Shown piece after piece: positions 55,626 to 63,462 of a DNA stretch of 64,000 nt (its first letter is position 1; each line of letters starts with the position of its first letter). The notes under the pieces are model-generated. The model ran no database searches, was not told where the DNA came from, and saw only the letters and a program-made list of their open reading frames with translations. The stretch is from Myxococcales bacterium. Lineage in GTDB: Bacteria; Lernaellota; Lernaellaia; Lernaellales; Lernaellaceae. The stretch covers positions 36,043 to 100,042 of the forward strand of contig JAAYVF010000007.1 of the NCBI GenBank assembly GCA_012517325.1, written 5' to 3'. A program made the translations under genes and the position numbers.

Positions 55626-56089
55626 CCGCTTGATTACTTGACCTCGCAAGCTGCGAATCAAATCAGCGCGTTGCCTTCGGTCACCACGCGAACTCCAGCG
55701 GTGTGAACGCCTGACGGAAACCCACCACCGAGGTCAAACAGGCGCCCTCCGGCCATGCCACGGCTGAGACACAGGTGAGACAACGGCAAAATGGGCTTGC
55801 GACATCAATGAGACACATCAGCCGGTTCGCTGCATCCGGCGAATGGCTATCTAGTGTGACAACTGCCTGATCTTGTTAGAAATTGTTGCCACAGGGTCAA
55901 TCTCCTCCAACTTGGCACGGGCAGTGCTTTGGTTAATAAACGGCGTAAGAGGAGGAGTAGTTTAGCTGGCGTATTGCTCTGTCGAGGCTCAGCGGGAGGG
56001 TGAAATGAAGCTTCGCAACGCGGCGTGAAATCAGGCGCCCTTGCCTTTTTCAGCCGTCAAGAACCCATAACTTTGGAGGTCAGAAAAAA
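55626..56089 (+). other. 464-base gene-poor stretch at the start of the foreign-looking region
   Basis: No convincing gene. TGAGACA recurs at 55765, 55776 and 55809, resembling the degenerate ends of an insertion sequence, but no transposase trace was seen. Purine-rich blocks around 55943-55960 and an ATG with an excellent GGAGGG site near 56002 give only a seven-codon frame. The composition is less GC-rich than the preceding genes. Confidence 0.4.
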
Positions 56090-56431
56090 ATGAGCGTCCC
56101 GGAATCCATTGTCCAGAATCACGTTGCACCGAGCGCACCGCGACTCCATTCGGTGAAAGAAGACGAGGAACAACAACCCAACGGAATCGAGCGCCTTGAT
56201 CTTATTGAAATGGCCGAGACGACCGTGAGCCTGGCTGAGGATTCGACGGGCCGCCTCTGGCTTCTGATCAGGAACGAGGACAATGAAATTGGGGTTTTGA
56301 ATCTTGCGGAGATCGCCGGGCAATGGACGAAGAGCCTGTTCATGGAATTCGCGCGCCGGCATCTCGAGCAGGACGGCCGCGAGGTCAAACTGCACGCTCG
56401 TAGCATCCGGGTCTGCCCGGATTATATCTGA
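56090..56431 (+). CDS. Hypothetical protein, 113 residues
   Basis: The ATG at 56090 follows GGAGGT by nine bases. The N-terminal half is acidic and probably disordered (APRLHSVKEDEEQQPNGIER); the C-terminal half is ordered (LAEDSTGRLWLLIRNEDNEI, then VLNLAEIAGQWTKSLFMEFA). No membrane segment or known motif. It looks unlike the neighbouring native genes in composition. Function unknown. Confidence 0.65.
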   Translation: MSVPESIVQNHVAPSAPRLHSVKEDEEQQPNGIERLDLIEMAETTVSLAEDSTGRLWLLIRNEDNEIGVLNLAEIAGQWTKSLFMEFARRHLEQDGREVKLHARSIRVCPDYI

Positions 56432-56507
56432 GCGGCGCTTACGTCCCGTTGCACAGACGTTACCGTCGAGTTTTGGTTTGCTTGGAACGTTGAGGAGCGA
56501 ATTCGTG

Positions 56508-57059
56508 ATGGATGCCAGTCCAACCCGACTTGTTTTGCTTGCGATAAATGTCCTCTGCGGCCTTGAGATTGTTCACAGCTACTTCTATTGCATGGCGCGT
56601 GATTGCGGTTGGGCCGCGCGATCGTGGACGAGCGCGTCGGCGCGCTTTCGCGGCCATTACACGGCCTTGATATGGTTCGGCTTGGCCGGCTATCTGTTGA
56701 GTTTCCACCACATCGTCTGGCACATGGACGTGGCGACGCCGGTTTTCCCGGGTGGTTTGACGGGCGCGCTGTTCGTGCTGCCATTCGTCCTGATACTCTT
56801 GCCGTCGGTGTTGTGGATCCCAACCACCTACGACTATCTGAAGACCCGTTCTCCGCGCGAGTTGCTCAGGGTTCAAATGGTCCGGTACCTTGTCGCGGCT
56901 GGTTCCTTGATCCTGCTCGTCATGCTGGCCCTGCTGAAGCCATTCGCGCCTGAGCTCTTCTCCTGGCCGTCGACGGTGGGCGCCGCCCTTTTCGCCTGCT
57001 TTGTCTTGACAAGTGCGCGCCGCCATGGACGGCGCGGCTCGACGCCAAAACCGGAATGA
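56508..57059 (+). CDS. Hypothetical four-helix membrane protein
   Basis: 183 residues from the ATG at 56508, ten bases after GAGGAG; the frame is open upstream, but that part (Arg/Ser-rich) is a shadow of the preceding gene. Four hydrophobic segments: LVLLAINVLCGLEIVHSYFY, YTALIWFGLAGYLLSFHHIV, ALFVLPFVLILLPSVLWIPT, and YLVAAGSLILLVMLALLKPF. His residues near the second helix (FHHIVWHMD) could bind metal or haem, but this is speculative. No family recognised. Confidence 0.65.
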   Translation: MDASPTRLVLLAINVLCGLEIVHSYFYCMARDCGWAARSWTSASARFRGHYTALIWFGLAGYLLSFHHIVWHMDVATPVFPGGLTGALFVLPFVLILLPSVLWIPTTYDYLKTRSPRELLRVQMVRYLVAAGSLILLVMLALLKPFAPELFSWPSTVGAALFACFVLTSARRHGRRGSTPKPE

Positions 57060-57160
57060 TCTAGCCGGCCATCGCCGTGGCGGCCAAAGAATTCACCCCG
57101 GAACTCGTTGTAGCGCGCCTGCCTCGACGTCAGCCCCAGACAATCTCCATCCATTCAATA

Positions 57161-57201
57161 AAAAGAAAAAGGGCCGTAACTCATTGGAATTACGACCCTT
57201 T
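57161..57201 (-). terminator. Terminator behind the tRNA remnant
   Basis: On the minus strand AAAGGG-T-CGTAA pairs with TTACG-G-CCCTTT (57201-57168) around a ten-base loop, followed by TTCTTTT. It sits five bases after the CCA end of the tRNA remnant, the usual place for a tRNA terminator. Confidence 0.7.
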
Positions 57202-57205
57202 AGAT

Positions 57206-57276
57206 TGGTCGGGATGACTGGATTTGAATTTCAGTCTCAATAACACAAAAAGCAGAGCCATTACGCTATGTTGCCG
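57206..57276 (-). pseudogene. Degenerate tRNA gene, possible integration site
   Basis: Read on the minus strand, the 3' part is tRNA-like: TTCAAATCCAGTC (T arm) and ATCCCGACCA with an encoded CCA. The 5' acceptor strand should read CGGGATG but is CGGCAAC, the T stem has two changed bases, and the D and anticodon stems pair poorly; an anticodon cannot be assigned. Intact 3' and broken 5' halves are typical of a tRNA used as an attachment site. It lies where the mobile region begins. Confidence 0.5.
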
Positions 57277-57420
57277 TTCTTTCAGAGAAACAAGATAACT
57301 GGCGAAGGTACTCTAAGGCACGCGAAGGACGAAGATAGGTTCTTCAGGTAGCGAGTTTCTGGCAATTGCCACTTCGTGAACGCCTCTTCAAAATCGAACG
57401 TGCTCACCGACGCACCCACC

Positions 57421-58338
57421 CTACTTCCAAGGGCCACCAGGTGGCCAAGTGCCGGAGTAGGTCTTCCCTTCGACCAGTGCCTTGATGATCGGCCCGAGGA
57501 ACCTCCGCAGTCGGGTGATGATCGCGTCGAGGCTCGCGGGAGCGTCATCGAGCCGTGCCTTCCGCCGAAGCGCAGTCCACTGCGCGACTTTCGTCGGGTC
57601 GGTCACGAACTTCTCCGACAACGCCGTCGGCCGCAGTCTGAACTCGGTGCCACGACGGGCGAAGGTCGTCTTGATCGCCGTCGCAACTCTCTCCCCGTCG
57701 AACTCGAACCGCTGCGAGAGCAACCAGATGTCGTAGTAGTCCTTGAGGCGGCTGTTGATGATCCCGAGCTTCATCATCGTCTCGAACTTCTCGGCGATGA
57801 CGCTATCGCGCGTGTAACCCTGCATCCTTACCGGCGGAAGGTCGAACCTTGCAGGCAGCATGATCTTGGCCGGAGCCGGAACTACCGCATCGCCGAAACC
57901 TATGTCGATCTGCATGGTGATCCGCGCCCTGGCCAGTTCACCCTTGAAGCTGACGCGCACTCCTTCGTAGACGGCCTCCTCGGTGATCCGCACGGCCCTA
58001 ACGCTGTCAGCATCGAACACGAGGCCGTCCGGCTCGACCGGTTGGATGCAGATCGCCTTCACGGCGCTGGCGATCTCTTCTGGATCGTTGTGCAGGCGAC
58101 CGAGAAGGTCGATGTCGCGGGTCGGGCGATATAGCGCCGCGCCCCAAGTATCAAGCAGCAGCGCACCCTTGAGGACGAAGCGGCTGGCGTAGGCCGACCG
58201 TGATAGGCGGTAGAGGAAGCGCTCCATCGCGTAGCGAAGCAGCACTTCGTCGAAGGGAGTCGATGTCTCCTGCGCCGCGTTGAGCAGGCGCTGCCGTACT
58301 GACGCCGCCAGGTCCTTCTTCTGCTCCTTCGCCGTCAT
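57421..58338 (-). CDS. AbiEii-type nucleotidyltransferase toxin
   Basis: 305 residues. The nucleotidyltransferase core FVLKGALLLDTWGAALYRPT followed by RDIDLLG holds the KG and DxD residues of the AbiEii/AbiGii (type IV toxin-antitoxin) family, which inactivates translation components by nucleotide transfer and can act in phage defence. IAEKFETMMKLGIINSRLKD and YDIWLLSQRFEFDGE are further family motifs. Its start overlaps the antitoxin stop by four bases, so it is translated downstream of it on the same message. It may protect the host from phages or stabilise the element. Confidence 0.88.
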   Translation of the reverse strand: MTAKEQKKDLAASVRQRLLNAAQETSTPFDEVLLRYAMERFLYRLSRSAYASRFVLKGALLLDTWGAALYRPTRDIDLLGRLHNDPEEIASAVKAICIQPVEPDGLVFDADSVRAVRITEEAVYEGVRVSFKGELARARITMQIDIGFGDAVVPAPAKIMLPARFDLPPVRMQGYTRDSVIAEKFETMMKLGIINSRLKDYYDIWLLSQRFEFDGERVATAIKTTFARRGTEFRLRPTALSEKFVTDPTKVAQWTALRRKARLDDAPASLDAIITRLRRFLGPIIKALVEGKTYSGTWPPGGPWK

Positions 58339-58946
58339 AGAATGGCTTCCAGGTAGGGCCGCATGATCCTCTCCACGCGGCAGACCCGCGCGTACTCCAT
58401 GAGCTTGTCGACGTTGATCTTCCGGCGTTCGCGGTAGAGCTTGAGGGCTTCAAGCGCAACATCGAGGCCGATCTTATTGCGAAACTTGAAGCAGTCGGCC
58501 ACTGTCTTCTCCGGCGAGTAGACGCGAACGGTGAACTCGTCGACCCGGTGTTCTTCGATCCCTTCGGTGAAAGCTCGCCCGGTGTACCAGAAGACGCGCA
58601 CCGGCGGAAAGTCGATCCGTGGCGTCCAAGCGTGGTTCTCCAGGGCAACGTAGACCTCATGGGGTATCTGGGTCGTCAGCTCGTGAAACGAGAGCGCCGA
58701 GATCAAGCAGATCACGCCGGAAGGCACTCGTGCGGCGACAGCGGCAAGATCGGGAGCGCTCAGCGGCGGTAGATCAGCCAGACGATAGACGCCGCGTGCA
58801 ACCCGTTCGAGGAGTCCCTCCGAAACCATCGTCCGGAACGCGCGTTCCGGGACTCCGGTAGCGATGATCTCCGAGTAGCGCATCACGCCGCCTCGACTTT
58901 GAAGCGCTGCTCTCACCTTCTCGATGTTGGACGGTTCTGGCTTCAT
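58335..58946 (-). CDS. AbiEi-type antitoxin / transcriptional repressor
   Basis: 203 residues. The N-terminal winged helix (RAALQSRGGVMRYSEIIATG, FRTMVSEGLLERVARGVYRL) and the AbiEi C-terminal region (GVICLISALSFHELTTQIPH, VYSPEKTVADCFKFRNKIGL) match the family. Such proteins both counter the toxin and repress their own promoter by binding inverted repeats. A matching inverted repeat is present over the predicted start site upstream. The ribosome site before the ATG at 58946 is weak. Confidence 0.88.
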   Translation of the reverse strand: MKPEPSNIEKVRAALQSRGGVMRYSEIIATGVPERAFRTMVSEGLLERVARGVYRLADLPPLSAPDLAAVAARVPSGVICLISALSFHELTTQIPHEVYVALENHAWTPRIDFPPVRVFWYTGRAFTEGIEEHRVDEFTVRVYSPEKTVADCFKFRNKIGLDVALEALKLYRERRKINVDKLMEYARVCRVERIMRPYLEAIL

Positions 58947-58964
58947 GGCCCACCGGATGAAATG

Positions 58965-59019
58965 CTAGGTACTTATAAACAACTACCTAGACTATCCTCC
59001 ATAGCCTTTTTAGTGTCAA
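58965..59019 (-). promoter_or_regulatory. AbiE promoter and operator
   Basis: Minus strand: TTGACA (59019-59014), 17 bases, GATAGT (58996-58991), then directly an inverted repeat CTAGGTA ... TACCTAG (58990-58984 and 58971-58965) with a 12-base spacer that covers the expected start of transcription. AbiEi proteins are known to repress by binding such repeats. Confidence 0.65.
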
Positions 59020-59315
59020 GCGGTTTCTTCTTACTCATCGAAGCCGACATGTGCCCGCGCGCGCGAGACGCGGATTTTTTTGAAAACATTTTCCGGGGGT
59101 CGGCCGCGTCGCGCGCATAGCGCGTATGCCCGCGTGCTCCACCGCCCTACCGGGATCGAACCGCCCCCACCGGCAAGCTCTTGACAAACTTCGTGCTGAA
59201 CTTCACCGTCGACAGTAGAGACCATCACGAGCGGGTAAGGCACACGGGCCTGTGACCCCGCACCAACCGGCCCACCCAGGGCATCGGTGGTAACGCCGTG
59301 AACGATGGAGGCACC

Positions 59316-59942
59316 ATGAACGAACCCAAGCAGCTTCGCGTCGTCTTCTACACCAGAGTCTCGACCTCAGCGCAGACCGTGGACAACCAGATGCTTCAGC
59401 TTCAGCAGGTGGCTGAGACCCGGCGCTGGAACGTCGTCGGCACTTACTCCGACACCGCTTCGGGTGCCCGGGATCGCAGACCGGCGCTCGACGAGATGAT
59501 GAAGGCCGTCCGGCGCGGCCAGGTTGATCTCATCAGTATCACGGCGCTGGATCGGCTCGGACGCGATGTGCGGCATTTGCTGACGGTGGTCGAAGAACTC
59601 CGGCAAGCGGGCGTGGGGCTGTTCAGCCTAAGGGAAGGCATCGACACCAATTCGCCGAGCGGCAGGATGGTCATGGTTATTTTTAGTGGCTTAGCGGAGT
59701 TCGAGTTGAACATCCTGCGCGAACGAACTGTTCATGGTCTCCAGCGAGCCCGGGCTAAAGGGGTGCGCTTAGGTCGGCCTCCCCGCGTCGCTGTCGACGT
59801 GGCCGAAGCGCGGCGGCTGATCGCCGATGGCATGAGCAAGAAGGCCGTCGCCCTCCACCTCGGCGTGCCGAGAACCAGCCTGCTTCGCGCCCTCAACGGG
59901 GTGTCCAAAAACGCCTCGAAAACCGAGGCCGTAAGTGGTTGA
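59316..59942 (+). CDS. Serine recombinase (resolvase/invertase family)
   Basis: 208 residues from the ATG at 59316, which follows GGAGG; an upstream in-frame ATG at 59298 is less likely. The catalytic Ser is in VFYTRVSTSAQTVDNQMLQL, followed by YSDTASGARDRRPALDEMM, SITALDRLGRDVRHLLTVVE and GLAEFELNILRERTVHGLQR. A C-terminal helix-turn-helix (AEARRLIADGMSKKAVALHL) reads DNA. This small type resolves cointegrates or inverts DNA; it is not a large integrase, so another enzyme may have driven integration. The flanking DNA was not seen to contain clear res sites. Confidence 0.92.
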   Translation: MNEPKQLRVVFYTRVSTSAQTVDNQMLQLQQVAETRRWNVVGTYSDTASGARDRRPALDEMMKAVRRGQVDLISITALDRLGRDVRHLLTVVEELRQAGVGLFSLREGIDTNSPSGRMVMVIFSGLAEFELNILRERTVHGLQRARAKGVRLGRPPRVAVDVAEARRLIADGMSKKAVALHLGVPRTSLLRALNGVSKNASKTEAVSG

Positions 59943-60035
59943 TTTTACGAGGGGTGGCTTCCGCATGTTCTCGGTGTCCGAACCGGTCGTTTTGGACACC
60001 CGATTCGGCCATCGAAAAAGCGGGAGGTGGGCGAG

Positions 60036-60311
60036 ATGGGTTTAGCCTATGACGCCATCTGCTCCGGTTGCGGCCACAAGTTTCGCGTCTTCCAGGGCGG
60101 CACCTTCCATTCCGAGCAATTTCGCTGCGACCGCTGCGGTCGGACGAAGACCGTTGATCGAGTAAGGCCATGCGGTGACCCAATGCCGCTCAAGCATAAA
60201 AAGTGCCGGTGCGGTGGAACCTATAGCACTGGCTCTCCCGTTCGATGTCCGGCGTGCAGATCAACCGACCTGCGGGAAGCTACCGATCCGCATCGGATCA
60301 TGTTCGACTAA
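60036..60311 (+). CDS. Zinc-ribbon protein, hypothetical
   Basis: 91 residues from the ATG at 60036, eight bases after GGGAGG (GTG 60027 is a weaker option). Four Cys pairs: CSGC and CDRC in the first half, CRC and CPAC in the second, so one or two zinc ribbons similar to rubredoxin-like knuckles. PCGDPMPLKHKKCRCGGTYS separates them. The gene lies between the recombinase and a small basic gene, eight bases before the latter, so the two are probably one operon. A nucleic-acid-binding or protein-bridging role is a guess. Confidence 0.72.
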   Translation: MGLAYDAICSGCGHKFRVFQGGTFHSEQFRCDRCGRTKTVDRVRPCGDPMPLKHKKCRCGGTYSTGSPVRCPACRSTDLREATDPHRIMFD

Positions 60312-60319
60312 GGAGGCTC

Positions 60320-60607
60320 ATGCCCGGCCAGGATGACCGCAATACGACGATCATGGGACGGCTCGGTTTCCAGGTCGTCGGCGAGGTTGATTTCGCCCTG
60401 GTTGCCTACTCTTCGCTTCCGGACGATCAACTCATTGCAGTCATGCGTCGCCTCGCCCTCGGCCTCGATCCCGGCGTCGATCTGGCAACCCACACGATCA
60501 ACGAAGAAGAGTGGTTGCACCGCCGAGGCCGACGGCTCGCCCGCGTGGCCGATCCGGATCGTCGTCGGCGCAGGCGAGCGAAGAAGAAGCGTCATCGTCA
60601 TCGTTGA
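60320..60607 (+). CDS. Small protein with highly basic C-terminus
   Basis: 95 residues from the ATG at 60320, five bases after AGGAGG. The N-terminal part (FQVVGEVDFALVAYSSLPDD) seems folded; the end is an Arg/Lys tract (RRGRRLARVADPDRRRRRRA) that could bind nucleic acid. The segment TINEEEWLHRRGRRLAR is matched by SEEAWLSRRRGRRLAR in a broken copy at 63147-63401, including 19 identical bases at 60527-60545 and 63231-63249. No known family. Confidence 0.65.
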   Translation: MPGQDDRNTTIMGRLGFQVVGEVDFALVAYSSLPDDQLIAVMRRLALGLDPGVDLATHTINEEEWLHRRGRRLARVADPDRRRRRRAKKKRHRHR

Positions 60608-60663
60608 GGTAAATCGGTCTGATACTGATCGTCGGTCCAGCTCCCGCTGGTGTGAGTCGATTA

Positions 60664-63072
60664 CTACCGCTTTAGATAAAGCTCTAGCCAATTCCGAACC
60701 TCATCATCAACCGGTTCACGTAGAGTCTCGCGCACGGCATCAACCTTGTTGGGCGAAACCGCCGCATGAAACGCCCGAAACCGTCGATCCTGCTTACGCA
60801 GCAGGCCGAGAATGAACTCTCGAAACTCCTCCATCAGTCCGGTACCGGGTGGGCGGTGTGGCTCCTCGGGGTAGACACGCCGTTCGTGGCGGTTGCGATG
60901 CCGCAGGAGTTCCTTCGGCGCGTACAGGTTGACGAGGAACTCCTCGAAGTTGTGACCGACGACGCGGTATGCGAGGGAGGCCGACCTGGGGATACTGCCA
61001 CCGGCCGCGCCTTTCATGTGTTCGCTATTTGCCATGAAGAGTGGTGTCCAAGCAGGATCGCGTAGCCAGTCGCGCCCCCTAATTGGCACCTTCCCCAAAC
61101 GGTCGCGTTGCCGGTTCTCCGTCGATGCGACCGGTGCGAACCGCATAGGGTAGCAGGCGATGGACGCCCTCGGCTCGCCATCACCGTTCGTCGCCAGCTC
61201 GGCGTTCAACTCGATGTTCAGACGCAGCCGCTCGTACAGGTCGCGGGGCGAGTCGTCGAAGTTATAGAGCAAGTAGTTACTAATGTCCTTGAAGCCGTGC
61301 GCTACGGCGAGACGAACGGCTCGGAGGTAGGTCTGCTTGTCGCGAAGCCGGTCGAAAGCAATACGGAGGGGTTGAACGTTCAAACGCGCGAGGAGGCCGA
61401 CGGTACGCTCGTTGACGAGCCTGGCATCCACACCCTGATTGAAGTCAACCACGCGCGTGCGTGGTGGGTCCGTCGCGGTCGCCTGTCCGCGCCCGTAGCC
61501 GAGGGCTTCTAGGTCGGCCACGATTCGCGCCAGATCGGGCGAGGCGAGGACATTGTTGTCCATCACCAGTAGGCGCGGAGGGTCGCCGAGGTGGGCGCGC
61601 AGAGCCGCGACCATCGGTTTGATGTCCACGTAAGGCTCGAACCTCGGCTCGATGTTCCGAACGGCGCACCAAGAACAACGACGGATGCAGCCGCGAGTAG
61701 TGTACGCATAGATGGTCTCACCGACCGCGTATAGGTCGGGGTCGAGCAGATCATAGGCAGGGACGAGCGTGTCGACATTCGTGTCGTCGTTCAGGCCGAG
61801 TTGGCGAGCCGAGGTCAGTAGCCCACCGACCGGCCGCACACCGGTCGCCTGCTCGATGTCGTCGGCCAGCAGCGTCGCGCCGACACCGCCGATGACCACG
61901 CGCCCACCATCGCGCAGGGTGCTTGAGAAGGATTTGACAGTCCGGACGAGATCATCGTGGTGCCATGTAAATACGCAAGGCACGTACACCCGGTCCCACC
62001 GCTCTCTTAGTGCTTGCGCGTCGCGTCCCTGGACGAACCGTACTACGTCTCCCCGGTCGAGGTGCAGGCGTCCGACCTTCAGCAACCCCAACGGGGGATA
62101 CCAGCGGGTCTCGTCGGTAGTCGCGTTCGTGTGCCGCCGCCGGTTGAACGTCGGGTCCACGAGCAACACCCGCAAGTTGGCGGTGAGCCGTCTAAGCTCC
62201 TCGTGAAGCTGGGCAACGCCGGACCTTCCCCGAAGCCGGGCCAAGGGACCGTCGTTGCTCCAGTCCACGTGTCCGATAGCCCCGCGCAGGCGGGCGCAGA
62301 AATACGACTCGTTCAACTGGTCGGACGGCGTCTCGCAGACGAAGCCAGTCAAGAGGCGCACAAGGACCTGGAGTCCCAAACCCTTGCACAGCAACCCGTG
62401 TCGGTCATCGCTCCACTCGTTCGGGAACGTCGCCGCCACTGCCCGCCAGAACGCGAGGACGAGTGCGTAGAGCTGCTCCGGTTCGGTCGGCGTCGCTCCA
62501 CCGCCGTCGCGGAGGAACCGTCGGAGCGCGGTCTCCATCATCCCCAGTGAAACCCGCCGATGCAGGCCCGAGGTTGCGCCGGGCTCCCGGCGGAGACGAC
62601 CGAACCACGGTGACGCCGGGTCCGATGCGAGCCGTCGGGCGAGCAGAACATGCAGATGAGTGGCGGCGAGGTCCTCCGGGAGGTCGGGGCCGACCAAGTC
62701 GACGGTTTCCTGGGTCCGAGGCATCGGCAGGTAGATGGCTACCGGCACGAGGGTTTCGCCGGTGCCGGGACGCCACCGCCGGGTACGCTCGTCGAGGGCG
62801 GTGAGGCCACCGCCGTGCAGCACCCTCAGCATTGCCGCGTCGCCGTCGCGGCGGAGCGTCCAGGCGCGCCCGCGACGCCCCCGCAGCTCGACGGCTAGAG
62901 GGAGCGACACGTTGCTTCTCGCGGAAGCCACCCGCTCACTACTCTGCCTGTCATCACCGAGTACCAGGGCCACGGCGGTCGATTGGACGAGCGCGAGGAG
63001 TATCTCTCGGTTGCCGATCAGGCCGAGCTGTCCGACGATCTCGACCGGGTGGTTGGGCATCTTTTTTGCCAT
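60664..63072 (-). CDS. Large radical SAM protein on the mobile region
   Basis: 802 residues from the ATG at 63072 (TTG 63108 possible). Residues 1 to about 330 are unrecognised. About 335-450 look like a cobalamin-type fold (LRVLLVDPTFNRRRHT, WYPPLGLLKVGRLHL, VVIGGVGATLLADDI). The radical SAM barrel has YTTRGCIRRCSWCAVRNIEP (Cys462/466/469), LLVMDNNVLASPDLARIVAD, and VVDFNQGVDARLVNERTVGL. The C-terminal part includes HMKGAAGGSIPRSASLAYRV and LREPVDDEVRNWLELYLKR. The promoter predicts a leaderless message beginning at the ATG and an operator covers its -10. Possibly a nucleic-acid or metabolite-modifying enzyme in defence or maintenance; that is inference. Confidence 0.78.
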   Translation of the reverse strand: MAKKMPNHPVEIVGQLGLIGNREILLALVQSTAVALVLGDDRQSSERVASARSNVSLPLAVELRGRRGRAWTLRRDGDAAMLRVLHGGGLTALDERTRRWRPGTGETLVPVAIYLPMPRTQETVDLVGPDLPEDLAATHLHVLLARRLASDPASPWFGRLRREPGATSGLHRRVSLGMMETALRRFLRDGGGATPTEPEQLYALVLAFWRAVAATFPNEWSDDRHGLLCKGLGLQVLVRLLTGFVCETPSDQLNESYFCARLRGAIGHVDWSNDGPLARLRGRSGVAQLHEELRRLTANLRVLLVDPTFNRRRHTNATTDETRWYPPLGLLKVGRLHLDRGDVVRFVQGRDAQALRERWDRVYVPCVFTWHHDDLVRTVKSFSSTLRDGGRVVIGGVGATLLADDIEQATGVRPVGGLLTSARQLGLNDDTNVDTLVPAYDLLDPDLYAVGETIYAYTTRGCIRRCSWCAVRNIEPRFEPYVDIKPMVAALRAHLGDPPRLLVMDNNVLASPDLARIVADLEALGYGRGQATATDPPRTRVVDFNQGVDARLVNERTVGLLARLNVQPLRIAFDRLRDKQTYLRAVRLAVAHGFKDISNYLLYNFDDSPRDLYERLRLNIELNAELATNGDGEPRASIACYPMRFAPVASTENRQRDRLGKVPIRGRDWLRDPAWTPLFMANSEHMKGAAGGSIPRSASLAYRVVGHNFEEFLVNLYAPKELLRHRNRHERRVYPEEPHRPPGTGLMEEFREFILGLLRKQDRRFRAFHAAVSPNKVDAVRETLREPVDDEVRNWLELYLKR

Positions 63073-63073
63073 G

Positions 63074-63108
63074 TTGCAGAAAATATCTGCAATATGGTCG
63101 CTACGCAA
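63074..63108 (-). promoter_or_regulatory. Promoter with operator in its -10, leaderless start
   Basis: Minus strand: TTGCGT (63108-63103), 17 bases, TATTTT (63085-63080). The -10 lies in the middle of a perfect inverted repeat TTGCAGA-N5-TCTGCAA (63092-63074). Transcription would begin about 7 bases later, at the ATG 63072, leaving no room for a ribosome site. Confidence 0.6.
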
Positions 63109-63146
63109 GCGGAAAACCGCCGTCGCTCTCCTCGCCGTTAGTCCTC

Positions 63147-63401
63147 CTTGGTGAGCTGGCCGCCGCTGACAAGGCGGTGCTCGTCGCGACCGACGCGATC
63201 AGCGAGGAAGCGTGGCTGTCGCGCCGACGCGGCCGACGGCTCGCCCGCGAAGTTGATTCGGCTCGCCGCCGCCTCCGCAAGATGAAGAAAAACGTCACCG
63301 CCACCGTTGAACATCATGTAGGCGCTGATCGTCGGGCAGCGCGCACGAGGATTCGACGCACCGCGTCACGTCCCAGTAGGGTTCAAACTAACACGGGTTA
63401 G
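63147..63401 (+). pseudogene. Broken copy of the small basic gene
   Basis: The frame reads LGELAAADKAVLVATDAI, then SEEAWLSRRRGRRLAREVD and a basic tail, clearly related to the protein at 60320-60607 in its last 45 residues. No ATG, no ribosome site; the N-terminal half is absent. 19 bases are identical (63231-63249). The rest of 63073-63462 shows nothing else apart from the promoter and operator of the radical SAM gene. Confidence 0.55.
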
Positions 63402-63462
63402 ACCGTATTACCGTATATAGCAGCCATCTGCCGATCTGCGTTTTTTCCATCAACACTTGATC

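Noticed and set aside
56304..56507. N-terminal extension of the four-helix membrane protein
   Set aside because: The extra residues are an Arg/Ser-rich shadow of the preceding gene; a good ribosome site precedes the ATG at 56508.
59140..59200. tRNA-like T arm upstream of the recombinase (minus strand, GGTTCGATCCC)
   Set aside because: Acceptor and anticodon stems cannot be formed around it. A 70-residue minus-strand frame here (59031-59243) has no ribosome site or known motif either. I see nothing firm in 59020-59315.
60664..63072. DGQHR/DndB-like domain in the N-terminus of the large radical SAM protein
   Set aside because: A segment (VLHGGGLTALDERTRRW) vaguely follows the pattern, but the DGQHR residues are absent, so the call is not supportable from sequence alone.
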